From Streptomyces sp. H27-C3 (GTDB taxonomy: Bacteria; Actinomycetota; Actinomycetes; Streptomycetales; Streptomycetaceae): a DNA stretch of 64,000 bases. The notes beneath the pieces are model-generated. The model searched no databases, was not told the DNA's origin, and was given only the letters and a program-made list of their open reading frames with translations. The stretch is taken from contig NZ_JASITA010000002.1 in NCBI RefSeq assembly GCF_030063415.1, positions 186,001 through 250,000 on the forward strand, written 5' to 3'. The first letter of the stretch is position 1; each line of letters opens with the position of its first letter. Below, in pieces: positions 37,141 to 44,420 of the stretch. A program made the translations under genes and the position numbers.

Positions 37141-37536
37141 TCAGTTGTTCGTCGCGCCGTTGCCCGCGAGCAGGTTGTCCAGGACATGCGAGAGCGTCTC
37201 GTCACCCTTGGCCTGGCTCGAGTTCTCAACGCACTGCTGGGTCTGCGGGTTGGACAGGATGTCCTGGACGCCGACGTTCACGAGGCCGACCACCGACTGG
37301 ATGTTGCGCACCGGGATGGCGACACACGGCTTGTTGAACGAACCCTGGATGAGCGACATCTGGGGGCTCATGTCGCCGTGCGTGGCGGCATTGCCGTAGG
37401 ACTGCACCGCGCCGTTGCCGCTCGCGGTCGCGGTGGACCGGTCGTCAGCGGCGGCCATCGCCTGCGGGGCAGCCGCGGCACCAAGGCCCATGACAGAAGC
37501 GGCGACGGCAGCGGTAGCCATGACCTTCTTGATCAC
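37141..37536 (-). CDS. rdlB: rodlin
   Basis: Secreted surface protein of 131 residues; rodlins organise chaplin fibrils into the rodlet layer of aerial hyphae and spores. Signal peptide IKKVMATAAVAASVMGLGAA ends near MAAA. The mature part has GNGAVQSYGNAATHGDMSPQ, then two cysteines (NKPCVAIP, QQCVENSS) in the positions seen in RdlA/RdlB of S. coelicolor. GTG 37536 has GAGG six bases upstream. Divergent from the next rodlin, with high sequence identity to it. rdlA/rdlB naming is arbitrary. Confidence 0.9.
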   Translation of the reverse strand: MIKKVMATAAVAASVMGLGAAAAPQAMAAADDRSTATASGNGAVQSYGNAATHGDMSPQMSLIQGSFNKPCVAIPVRNIQSVVGLVNVGVQDILSNPQTQQCVENSSQAKGDETLSHVLDNLLAGNGATNN

Positions 37537-37742
37537 TGTTTTCCTCTTTCTCACGTGTCGTACCCCGAGTTGAGGCGTCCTGACCAACTGCGTATCAGCC
37601 GGTTAGTTCTCCTGCATCACCCATTTGGCCGCGCACTATTGGTCCTTCAATACCATTCGGGTGAACCGGCGCAACCAATCCACAGGGAGAAAGTTGAGCC
37701 TGACGCAGAATCCCGCGTACCCGCACTAGCAAGGAAATTTAA

Positions 37743-38138
37743 ATGCTCAAGAAGATGATGGCCACGGCCGCAGTTGCCGCCTCTGTCGCCGGGCTCGGCG
37801 TTGCCGGCGCCGGTCAGGCGATCGCCGCCGCTGACGACCGGACCACCCAGACCGCAAGCGGCAACGGCGCGGTGCAGTCCTACGGCAATGCCGCCACGTT
37901 CGGCGACCAGAGCCCGCAGCTGTCGATCGTCCAGGGTTCGTTCAACAAGCCGTGTGTCGCCATCCCCGTGCGGAACATCCAGTCGCTTGTCGCGGCGGTC
38001 AACGTCGGTGTCCAGGACATCCTGTCCAACCCGCAGGAGCAGCAGTGCGTTGAGAACTCGAGCCAGGTCAAGGGTGACGAGACGCTCTCGCACCTCCTGG
38101 ACAACGCGATCTCCGGCAACGGCGCGACGAACCACTGA
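37743..38138 (+). CDS. rdlA: rodlin
   Basis: 131 residues, same length and layout as the divergent rodlin: signal peptide LKKMMATAAVAASVAGLG, GNGAVQSYGNAATFGDQSPQ, NKPCVAIPVRNIQSLVAAVN, GVQDILSNPQEQQCVENSSQ and LSHLLDN. Differences are mainly conservative, so the pair is a recent duplication. ATG 37743 with AAGGA nine bases upstream. Part of a chaplin/rodlin island, as in the S. coelicolor chpA-chpD-rdlA-rdlB cluster. Confidence 0.92.
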   Translation: MLKKMMATAAVAASVAGLGVAGAGQAIAAADDRTTQTASGNGAVQSYGNAATFGDQSPQLSIVQGSFNKPCVAIPVRNIQSLVAAVNVGVQDILSNPQEQQCVENSSQVKGDETLSHLLDNAISGNGATNH

Positions 38139-38194
38139 CGCCTCCAGAGCGTCCAGTACGCTGACCCGGCCCTGGGGTCTCCCCCCGGCGCCCT

Positions 38195-38236
38195 TGACCA
38201 CGCGCCCCTGACCGATTCGGTCAGGGGCGCGTGGTC
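38195..38236 (+). terminator. hairpin after rodlin
   Basis: TGACCACGCGCCCCTGACC / GGTCAGGGGCGCGTGGTCA, a perfect 19-bp stem with a 4-base loop beyond the plus-strand rodlin. Confidence 0.92.
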
Positions 38237-38428
38237 ATTTCAGGGAATTCGCCCCCGCCCGGACGGCCGCGACTTCAGAGAACGATAATCACACTCTCGG
38301 ACCGCAGAATTCACCCGTCTTGAACGCTGCATATAGCTTCGCTATTGCGCGATCAGCGTGAATCTCCCGGGCTGCGGGCATTCTCGCCAAAATACACCCC
38401 GCAGCATGCAAGAATTTCCGAAAAGTCA
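38237..38428 (+). other. AT-richer leader region of chaplin gene
   Basis: No coding frame. Contains ATAGC-TTC-GCTAT at about 38334-38346 and GC-rich/AT-rich alternation that probably holds the chaplin promoter. No confident -35/-10 for the developmental sigma factor BldN was assigned. Confidence 0.4.
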
Positions 38429-38444
38429 ACCTCCACCAGGAGGT
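38429..38444 (+). promoter_or_regulatory. stem-loop masking the chaplin ribosome site
   Basis: ACCTCC-ACCA-GGAGGT forms a perfect 6-bp stem whose right arm is the full Shine-Dalgarno sequence of the chaplin at 38453. It would have to open for translation. Confidence 0.6.
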
Positions 38445-38452
38445 GTACTGAT

Positions 38453-38698
38453 ATGTGCGCTGCCAAGAAGGCTGCTCTCGTCATCGCCACCGCCGGTCTC
38501 GGCGCCGGTGCCGCCGCAGGCTCCGCCGCCGACAGCGAGGCCGCGGGCGTCGCGACCCACTCCCCGGGCGTCCTCTCCGGCAACCTGGTTCAGGTCCCGG
38601 TTCACGTGCCCGTCAACGTCGACGGCAACACCGTGAACGTCATCGGCCTCCTGAACCCGGCGTCCGGCAAGGAGTCGACCAACGCCTGTGCCGCCTGA
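38453..38698 (+). CDS. short chaplin with a missing canonical cysteine
   Basis: 81 residues. Signal peptide (KKAALVIATAGLGAGAAAGSA) followed by one chaplin domain: ATHSPGVLSGNLVQVPVHVP, then VNVDGNTVNVIGLLNPASG. The usual C in VNxCGNTV is aspartate here, and the second cysteine is displaced to the end (NACAA). Chaplins assemble into amyloid fibres that lower surface tension for aerial growth; the family includes a cysteine-free type (ChpE), which this partly resembles. ATG 38453 has AGGAGGT eight bases upstream. Confidence 0.88.
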   Translation: MCAAKKAALVIATAGLGAGAAAGSAADSEAAGVATHSPGVLSGNLVQVPVHVPVNVDGNTVNVIGLLNPASGKESTNACAA

Positions 38699-38706
38699 AC
38701 AAAGCG

Positions 38707-38738
38707 GGGGCCCCGTGGACATGAGTCCACGGGGCCCC
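38707..38738. terminator. hairpin after chaplin
   Basis: GGGGCCCCGTGGAC / GTCCACGGGGCCCC with an ATGA loop. It serves the plus-strand chaplin and may also stop the minus-strand gene at 38759. Confidence 0.9.
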
Positions 38739-38758
38739 TCACTCATGCCCAGTGCAGG

Positions 38759-38959
38759 TCAGAGCAGATCCAGGTCGAGGACCAGCAGGCCGTCGTGGTG
38801 ACTGTGGTCGTGGCAGTACCAGTCACCGTGGTCGTTCCAGCAACGGTCGGCAGCAGCCGTCCGCGAGCCCGCCCGGTCCGAGGCCGCCGAGGCGGTACCG
38901 GCGATCGGGATGACCGCGGGGGCGGCGGCAGTGGCCGTGCGACCAAGAATCTTGCGCAT
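38759..38959 (-). CDS. small secreted Cys/His-rich peptide
   Basis: 66 residues. MRKILGRTATAAAPAVIPIAGTASA is a signal peptide; the mature ~40 residues contain CWNDHGDWYCHDHSHHD, two cysteines and five histidines in 17 residues, then LLVLDLDLL. This looks like a metal-binding or disulphide-bonded peptide. ATG 38959 has GGAGGT four bases upstream, so translation is well supported despite the short length. No family recognised; location inside the chaplin/rodlin island suggests expression in aerial hyphae (inference). Confidence 0.7.
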   Translation of the reverse strand: MRKILGRTATAAAPAVIPIAGTASAASDRAGSRTAAADRCWNDHGDWYCHDHSHHDGLLVLDLDLL

Positions 38960-39148
38960 TCTCACCTCCTGACGAGGTGGAATAGGACGCTAGTACGCAT
39001 ACTTCTCCACGCCGTCCGCCTCGACCTGCTGGGACTCTTGCAGCCGTCCGGGGGCCAGAGTTCGACCGAATGACGGAGCAGCGGATGCGGCCCGAACCGG
39101 CTCGCGCATCCGCGGTACGAGCGGCCCCTGCGCGAGGTGTCCCGGAAT
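38960..39148. other. intergenic, nothing recognised
   Basis: No frame with coding bias; the region is upstream of the Cys/His-rich peptide and presumably holds its promoter. Confidence 0.4.
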
Positions 39149-39197
39149 GCCAGAAGGCCGGCGTACGCGCGCCTGGCGCACATGCCGGCCTTCTGGC
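39149..39197. terminator. hairpin after small secreted protein
   Basis: GCCAGAAGGCCGGC (39149-39162) pairs perfectly with GCCGGCCTTCTGGC (39184-39197), and the 21-base loop has further GCGCGCC/GGCGC pairing. Lies 36 bases beyond the stop of the gene at 39233. Confidence 0.75.
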
Positions 39198-39232
39198 CAC
39201 ACTTCCGGCGCCACGAGGCGCCGCCCCGGTGG

Positions 39233-39541
39233 TCAGCCGCCGAGAGGCAGACCGCCGACCAGCGGAGCCGACTTGGCGGCGCCACTCAGCAGGTCCGTCG
39301 GCTTGCCGTCCTTGGCAGCGTTGACGGCGTGCGCGGTCTTCGTCACGGCATTCAGCAGCGGCTTCGCGACCGGACCGTCCAGCGGCTGGTTGGCGTTCAC
39401 GGCGTCCGCCAGAGTCTGAACACCGGTGTTCAGACTCATGGACCCCTCGGGGGCAGCCATCGCCGGGGACACGGATCCCGCGGCAGCTCCCGCAGCGATC
39501 ACCGAAACAGCAAGGGCCGATGCGGCCTTCATGTACTTCAT
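39233..39541 (-). CDS. small secreted protein of unknown function
   Basis: 102 residues. Signal peptide MKYMKAASALAVSVIAAGAAAGSVSPAMA is followed by an Asn/Ala/Leu-rich helical mature part (SLNTGVQTLADAVNANQPLD) ending PLVGGLPLGG. No cysteines and no chaplin motif. ATG 39541 has AAGGGA nine bases upstream; ATG 39547 is an alternative. The signal peptide start KY(M/L)KxA resembles that of the short chaplin at 40853, which hints at co-evolution of the island's leaders. Confidence 0.75.
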   Translation of the reverse strand: MKYMKAASALAVSVIAAGAAAGSVSPAMAAPEGSMSLNTGVQTLADAVNANQPLDGPVAKPLLNAVTKTAHAVNAAKDGKPTDLLSGAAKSAPLVGGLPLGG

Positions 39542-39613
39542 TCTCATTAATCCCTTTTTGTGGTGGCGTAATCCGCGACCTTGGCATCCCGCGACACTTT
39601 GATGCTGCTCTTC

Positions 39614-39628
39614 GGTGTCACTGACACC
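39614..39628. promoter_or_regulatory. perfect palindrome upstream of small secreted gene
   Basis: GGTGTCA-C-TGACACC, about 70 bases upstream of the start at 39541; candidate binding site of an unidentified regulator. Confidence 0.5.
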
Positions 39629-39711
39629 ATGGCTAACGAAGCCCCGTGCGCCGGGAAACTAAAAGTGCATGCCTTCTTGCCGATTCACTCGAATGCCCGG
39701 AACAAAAGCGC

Positions 39712-39743
39712 GCTGGGGCAGGTTCCGTAAAATCCGCCCCAGC
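39712..39743 (-). terminator. hairpin after long chaplin
   Basis: GCTGGGGC / GCCCCAGC, 8-bp stem around a 16-base AT-containing loop, 18 bases past the chaplin stop. Confidence 0.65.
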
Positions 39744-39760
39744 ACTGCCTTGCGAGCACT

Positions 39761-40720
39761 TCAGCTCTGGGTGACCCGGCCGCGACGGGCAAGCAGCAGA
39801 CCGCCGCCGAGCAGGGCGGCACTGATGGCGGCCGCGGCACCGACCTGGCCGACGCCCGTGTGGGCCAGGGCCGGCTCCTTGATATCCGCGCGGGGCTTGT
39901 CCGCGGGGGCCCCGGGGGCCGGAGGATTGTCGGCCGTCGGCGGCTTGTCAACCGGGGGCTCGTCGACCGGCGGCTTGTCAACCGGCGGCTCGTCGACCGG
40001 CGGCTTGTCAACCGGCGGCTTGTCAACCGGCGGCTCGTCGACCGGCGGCTCGTCGACCGGCGGCTTGTCAACCGGCGGCTTGTCAACCGGCGGCTTGTCC
40101 TTGGGCGGCACCGAGGTGCCGTTGGCGCACTCGTTACCGATCGTCGGGTTGAGGAGCGCGATGACATCCACGGTGTTGCCGCACGCGTTCACCGGCACCT
40201 CGATCGGCACCTGCGCGTTGTTGCCGGAACCGACGCCAGGCGAGTGGCTCGTCTCCGACTGTGCAGTCGCACCCGAGGGGCTGCCGTGGTGACCCGAGTC
40301 GCCGTAGCCGCCCGGGCTGCCGTGCTGGCCGTGGTGACCGGAGTCGCCGGGACTGCCGTGCTGGCCCTGCTGGCCCGAGTCGCCGTAGCCGCCCGGGCTG
40401 CCGTGCTGGCCGTGCTGGCCCGAGTCGCTGTGGCCGCCGGGACTGCCATGCTGGCCCGAGTCGCCGCGGTGGCCGCCGGAGACATTGGCGCACGAGTTGC
40501 CGATGGTCGGGTTCAGGAGCCCGATCACATTGACCGTGTTGCCACAGGCGTTCACCGGCACGTGAACCGGGGCCTGGACGTTGTTGCCGGAGAGCACTCC
40601 CGGCGAGTTCGTGGTCGCGCCGCCGGCCTCAGCGTCCGCGTGTGCGGCGCCACCGGACATCGCGAGGACTCCGGAGGCGGCCGCCGCAGCGAAGACACTC
40701 CTACTCAAAACCTGTCGCAC
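39761..40720 (-). CDS. long chaplin with sortase signal
   Basis: 319 residues. Signal peptide (~1-29), chaplin domain 1 (~36-78, with VNACGNTVNVIGLLNPTIGN), a Gly/Ser/His/Gln spacer of imperfect DSGQHGQHGSPGG repeats (~88-148), chaplin domain 2 (~156-200, VNACGNTVDVIALLNPTIGN), ten PPVD(K/E) units (~210-259), and a cell-wall sorting signal: LAHTG (285-289), hydrophobic helix, RRGR tail. LAxTG is the motif used by class E sortases in Streptomyces. Such long chaplins (ChpA/B/C) anchor the fibril layer to the wall. GTG 40720 with AGGGA eight bases upstream. Confidence 0.93.
   Translation of the reverse strand: MRQVLSRSVFAAAAASGVLAMSGGAAHADAEAGGATTNSPGVLSGNNVQAPVHVPVNACGNTVNVIGLLNPTIGNSCANVSGGHRGDSGQHGSPGGHSDSGQHGQHGSPGGYGDSGQQGQHGSPGDSGHHGQHGSPGGYGDSGHHGSPSGATAQSETSHSPGVGSGNNAQVPIEVPVNACGNTVDVIALLNPTIGNECANGTSVPPKDKPPVDKPPVDKPPVDEPPVDEPPVDKPPVDKPPVDEPPVDKPPVDEPPVDKPPTADNPPAPGAPADKPRADIKEPALAHTGVGQVGAAAAISAALLGGGLLLARRGRVTQS
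39944..40093 (-). repeat. ten 15-bp units encoding PPVD(K/E)
   Basis: The repeats alternate K and E irregularly and keep nearly identical DNA, a configuration prone to length change by slippage or recombination. Confidence 0.85.
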
Positions 40721-40778
40721 TTTGCCGTTCCCTGTCTTCCATGCTTGCGGCGAGCCGAATGCCCACGCACGAGGATTT

Positions 40779-40823
40779 CCAGTTGGCCCCCGAGCGCATG
40801 GCGTGCGCTTGGGGGCCAACTGG
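40779..40823 (-). terminator. hairpin after short chaplin
   Basis: CCAGTTGGCCCCC and GGGGGCCAACTGG pair, and AGCGCA/TGCGCT continue the stem around TGGCG. Lies 30 bases downstream of the chaplin stop. Confidence 0.9.
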
Positions 40824-40852
40824 GTCCAAACACTTAACGGTGAAGCTGGGTC

Positions 40853-41086
40853 TTACTTGTTGATGCAGACGTTGCCGAACGCGGGGTTCAGCAGGCCAAC
40901 CACGTTCACAGTGTTGCCGCAGAGGTTCACCGGAACGTGCACGGGGATCTGCACGCTGTTGCCCGAGAGGACACCCGGGGAGTGGCTGGTGATGCCCTTG
41001 GCTTCGCTGTCCGCGAGGGCCGGGGAGGCGACACCGACGGCCATGAGCGAACCGGCGATGAAGGCGGCGGTCTTCAGGTACTTCAT
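40853..41086 (-). CDS. short chaplin
   Basis: 77 residues: signal peptide MKYLKTAAFIAGSLMAVGVA to about ALA, then one chaplin domain SHSPGVLSGNSVQIPVHVPV with cysteines C56 and C74 (NLCGNTVNVVG, GNVCINK) that form the intramolecular disulphide. Typical ChpD-H size. ATG 41086 has GGAAAGG ten bases upstream. Forms amyloid surfactant film on aerial hyphae. Confidence 0.93.
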   Translation of the reverse strand: MKYLKTAAFIAGSLMAVGVASPALADSEAKGITSHSPGVLSGNSVQIPVHVPVNLCGNTVNVVGLLNPAFGNVCINK

Positions 41087-41402
41087 TGTTATTGAACCTT
41101 TCCGGCGACGACGCCCTATACAGCCACGTCCTTCGCGCTGCACGAGTCTGTTCTTCACGCCCGTAGCGTCGCCGTCGACATCGGTAACGATCCGATTCCA
41201 CTGAGGAAACTCAATAAATTAAGCTATCTTTGCGCTATCACCCGAACGCCGCACAATCAGGTCGCCACAGCTCAGGCAGCTGGGTATCGCCCGAACTGCG
41301 GGCAGGGAACCAGCCGTTGTGCCTAACCGATGACACGGGGCGCACGTAACGAAAGTCGAAAATTACTCTATTGAACGGGAGGGTCGGCGGCGGGCGCTGG
41401 AG
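41087..41402 (-). other. 316-base leader region of short chaplin
   Basis: AT-richer than its surroundings, with AATAAATTAAGCTATC near 41213; no coding frame. Expected to hold the developmental promoter of the chaplin; no element assigned with confidence. Confidence 0.4.
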
Positions 41403-41750
41403 TCAGTGGGCTGCGGCCTGGGCCGCGTACCAACGGCCGTCGCGCTGCTGGGCGAGGTGGTGGGCGGCGAGGCCGTCCACGTGCCGGGTGATGGTGGCCC
41501 GCTGGTAGCCGACGACGCCGCTCAGCTCGTCGACGCTCGCTCCGGTGTCTCCACAGGTCCTCAAGTGCTGCCAGGTGCGTTCGGCGGGGCGGCCGATTCC
41601 GCCGGCCTGGACCGGCCTGAAGACGATCTTCTCGTCGACGGCGCCGGTGCCCGCGCTCTCACTCGGCCTGGTCCTCGTGACCGGACGCGGGGTGCGGTTG
41701 ACCCGGCGGTGGCGACGGCCCTTCTGCTTGCGACGCTTCCGCATCGGCAT
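41403..41750 (-). CDS. winged-helix-like DNA-binding protein with basic N-terminus
   Basis: 115 residues. The first ~28 are extremely basic (MRKRRKQKGRRHRRVNRTPR), suggesting non-specific nucleic-acid binding. The C-terminal ~65 (TWQHLRTCGDTGASVDELSG then VVGYQRATITRHVDGLAAHH) read as a MarR-like helix-turn-helix and wing. ATG 41750 has GGACGGAG six bases upstream. Possible regulator of the surface-protein island (inference from position only). Confidence 0.7.
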   Translation of the reverse strand: MPMRKRRKQKGRRHRRVNRTPRPVTRTRPSESAGTGAVDEKIVFRPVQAGGIGRPAERTWQHLRTCGDTGASVDELSGVVGYQRATITRHVDGLAAHHLAQQRDGRWYAAQAAAH

Positions 41751-41795
41751 GGGCTGCTCCGTCCTTGAGTGGGGGTGCTGTGTGGCCTCTGGACG

Positions 41796-41834
41796 CCGTG
41801 AGGTGCTCCTGCGCTGCACAGGAGCACCTCACGG
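41796..41834 (-). terminator. hairpin between two small genes
   Basis: CCGTGAGGTGCTCCTG / CAGGAGCACCTCACGG, perfect except for the loop; terminates the small secreted gene at 41877. Confidence 0.9.
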
Positions 41835-41876
41835 GCTGTGTCCGTCGGCGGGTGCGGTGTGAAGGGCTCCGGCGCC

Positions 41877-42062
41877 CTACTCGGATCCGGTGAACTCGTC
41901 CACGTCCGCGAAGCTTCCGTCCGCGACGATCTCGGGAACGGAGATGGGGAGCCCCAGCGGCTGGTCGGCCGAGTCGGCGTGGGCGGAGGGCGCGGGGGTG
42001 ATGAGAGCCGCCACCACTCCGGCTGCGAGGGATGCGACAGCGGCCATGCTTCGTTTCTTCAT
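41877..42062 (-). CDS. small secreted protein of unknown function
   Basis: 61 residues: signal peptide MKKRSMAAVASLAAGVVAAL to about SAHA, then a short acidic mature peptide (DSADQPLGLPISVPEIVADG). No cysteine, no known domain. Start ATG 42062 has a poor ribosome site (AGGA two bases away), so the exact start is uncertain. One of three unrecognised small secretory products in this island. Confidence 0.6.
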   Translation of the reverse strand: MKKRSMAAVASLAAGVVAALITPAPSAHADSADQPLGLPISVPEIVADGSFADVDEFTGSE

Positions 42063-42174
42063 GTCCTGCCAACGGCGGACGCGGCCACAAGTCACGGACA
42101 TATCAAAAGACAACGCCGGTACGGCGCGTACGTCGCCCTGTCCGCGGCCCGGGTCGCGGGGCCTTCGCGCCCTC

Positions 42175-43083
42175 TCAGGAGACGACATCGAGCACCGGCT
42201 CGGAGACCGATCGGGCCTGGCGGGGCACGGACCTCAGGTAGTTGGCCGTCTCCAGTGGCTGGTCCGTGAAGAACCGTGCCGCCAAGTCCGCGACCTCGTC
42301 GGCCCGTTCTAGGACGACCCAGTGGTCGGCGTCCCGGATGGTGGTGAAACGACTGCTCTGGATGGTCGCCGCGAAGGTGCGCTGCCGTTCGGCGGAGGTC
42401 ACGGTGTCGTGCTCCCCGGTGAAGACCAGCGTCGGCACGCCGGACAGACCGCCGGAGAAGTCGGGCCGGTCCCCCAGCGAGCGCTCCAGCGAATCCGCGG
42501 CGTGCGGCGAGTGCGCGACGGCATGCAGCATGGACCGCCTGACGTACCGGAAGGCGAGCTCCCTGCGGGTCACATGACGGTCCGGGTCGACACACATCAG
42601 CGCCTCGGCGACCAGCGTGGCGAAGCCCTCGGTGTCGCCTGCGGCCAGCCGGCCGGTGGCCCGCCGCCAGTGGGCCCGCTGCTCGTCGCTGATGTACGTC
42701 GGTACGCCGCCGAGGATCAGCCGGGCGATGCGCCGGGGGTTGCGCTGCGCGCAGCCGAAGGCCAGTGCGGCGCCGTAGGAGAAGCCGAACAGGTTGACCC
42801 GCGGTACGTCGAGATCCTCGATGATCTGCGTGACGGCGGTGCACAGGAGCTCCGCGCTGGGGCCGGGTGGCAGCGGGGCCGCGGTGCCCATGCCCGGCAG
42901 GTCCGCGGTCACGATGGTCGCCATCGGGCCCAGCCGGTCCTCCAGCTGGGGCCAGCCGAGCATGCCCTGCAGCGCACCCCCGAGGACCAGGACCGGTTCG
43001 GTGCGCGCATCGGTCTGCCGCAGCACGCGGTAGGCGTAAGGCAGCCCGTTCACCGACAGGGATCGGACGACTTCCTCGGGCAT
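42175..43083 (-). CDS. alpha/beta hydrolase in ACP-KS cassette
   Basis: 302 residues. Nucleophile elbow GFSYGAAL (Ser), oxyanion region LGGALQGMLGWPQLE, acid FTGEHDTVT and His DADHWVVLE. GFSYG and the cap-like middle (AHWRRATGRLAAGDTEGFAT) resemble hydrolases that cleave or cyclise acyl thioesters. Downstream of the KS gene across a strong hairpin, so expression may be reduced relative to KS. ATG 43083 preceded by AGAAGGAAG. Confidence 0.85.
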   Translation of the reverse strand: MPEEVVRSLSVNGLPYAYRVLRQTDARTEPVLVLGGALQGMLGWPQLEDRLGPMATIVTADLPGMGTAAPLPPGPSAELLCTAVTQIIEDLDVPRVNLFGFSYGAALAFGCAQRNPRRIARLILGGVPTYISDEQRAHWRRATGRLAAGDTEGFATLVAEALMCVDPDRHVTRRELAFRYVRRSMLHAVAHSPHAADSLERSLGDRPDFSGGLSGVPTLVFTGEHDTVTSAERQRTFAATIQSSRFTTIRDADHWVVLERADEVADLAARFFTDQPLETANYLRSVPRQARSVSEPVLDVVS

Positions 43084-43120
43084 GCGCCTCTTCCTTCTGG
43101 TGGTCTAGCTGGTCTGGGGG

Positions 43121-43172
43121 GTGTCGTTGGGATCAGCCCCGCTCCCTGATCCGGCCTTGATCCGAACGACAC
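43121..43172 (-). terminator. hairpin between KS and hydrolase genes
   Basis: GTGTCGTTGGGATCA (43121-43135) pairs with TTGATCCGAACGACAC (43157-43172) with one mismatch. It starts four bases after the KS stop; either a full terminator or an attenuator before the hydrolase. Confidence 0.75.
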
Positions 43173-43175
43173 TCC

Positions 43176-44420
43176 CTAGGCCCGGGTGAGGACAAGTGCG
43201 GCGTTGTGGCCGCCGAAGCCGAGCGATGTCTTGACCGCGCAGTCGAATGCCGCGGGCCTGGCGGCGCCGCTGACGACATCGATCAGGATCTGCGGGTCGG
43301 GCGTGTCCAGATTGACGGTCGGGGGGACGAGTTGGTGCTCCAGGGCGAGGACGGTCAGCGCGGTCTCGATGCCGCCGGCCGCGCCCAGCGTGTGGCCCGT
43401 CATTGCCTTCGTCGACGTAACGAGCGGATGCGTGCCCAGGGTTCGGTGCAGCATGGTCGCTTCGATCAGGTCGTTGAATACGGTCGAGGTGCCGTGCGCG
43501 TTGACGTGGCCGATGTCGGACGCGACGGCGCCCGCGTCGGCCATCGCGGTGCGCAGCGCGCTCTCGATGCCCCGCCCCTCGGGATCCGGTGCCACGGTCG
43601 AGTACGCGTCACTGGAGGCCCCGTATCCGGCGACGTGGGCCCGGATGCGGGCGCCGCGTGCGCTGGCGTGCTCGGGGCGTTCCATCACGAGGAGACCGGC
43701 GCCCTCACCGACCACGAAACCGTCCCGGTCCGCGTCGAACGGCCGGCAGGCCGCCGCCGGGTTGTCCCGGCGGGTGGAGACCGCCTTCATCTGGCAGGCA
43801 CTGGCGATCAGCAGCCGCGAGCGGACCGACTCCGCGCCACCGGCGACGACGATGTCGCAGGCGCCGGTGCGCAGCAGCTGGTGCGCGGTGCCGATCGCGA
43901 CGGTGCCCGATGAGCAGGCGGTGGACACCGCGAGGCTCGGCCCACGGGCACCGATGTCCATGCAGACGCTGCTGGCCGCGCTGTTGACGACGGTGAGCGG
44001 GGCGAGCTTGGGCGAGACGCGGCGCGGGCCCTTCGCGGCGAGTACGGCGGACTGCTCGTCGTAGAAGGCCAGTCCGCCGTGGGCGGACCCGATGACGACG
44101 GCGACGCGGCCGCCGTCCCACACGGAGGCGTCGAGCCCCGCGTCGGCGACGGCCTCGCGCGCGGCGACCACGGCGAGCTGGGAGAACCGGTCCATCAGCC
44201 GCTGCGCCGCCACACCGAGGATCAGCGCGGTGTCGAGGTCATCGACGCCGTACATGAAGTCGCACGGCAGGTCGCGGAGCTCCTCGCGCCGGGACACGGA
44301 GGTGGGTGCGATGCCCTCGGTGACGCCCTGCCACGCGGCTTTGACCCCGACACCCGCGGCGGTGACCAGGCCCAGGCCCGTCACCGCCGCGCTGAAGGGC
44401 TTCTGCGCGGGCGCCGTCAC
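43176..44420 (-). CDS. beta-ketoacyl-ACP synthase (KAS II/FabF-like)
   Basis: Condensing enzyme of 414 residues, thiolase fold. Active-site Cys169 in VSTACSSG, His309 in NAHGTST, Lys338 and His343 in TKAMTGHTLGAAGG: full catalytic set, so it should condense rather than act as a chain-length factor. GTG 44420 overlaps the ACP stop (GTGA). No malonyltransferase, ketoreductase or other PKS domain is nearby, so these would come from primary fatty-acid synthesis or another locus. The product is unknown. Confidence 0.9.
   Translation of the reverse strand: MTAPAQKPFSAAVTGLGLVTAAGVGVKAAWQGVTEGIAPTSVSRREELRDLPCDFMYGVDDLDTALILGVAAQRLMDRFSQLAVVAAREAVADAGLDASVWDGGRVAVVIGSAHGGLAFYDEQSAVLAAKGPRRVSPKLAPLTVVNSAASSVCMDIGARGPSLAVSTACSSGTVAIGTAHQLLRTGACDIVVAGGAESVRSRLLIASACQMKAVSTRRDNPAAACRPFDADRDGFVVGEGAGLLVMERPEHASARGARIRAHVAGYGASSDAYSTVAPDPEGRGIESALRTAMADAGAVASDIGHVNAHGTSTVFNDLIEATMLHRTLGTHPLVTSTKAMTGHTLGAAGGIETALTVLALEHQLVPPTVNLDTPDPQILIDVVSGAARPAAFDCAVKTSLGFGGHNAALVLTRA

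Noticed and set aside
38960..39600. 254-residue minus frame from 39587 to 38823
   Set aside because: Crosses a strong hairpin and joins two separate signal-peptide genes out of frame.
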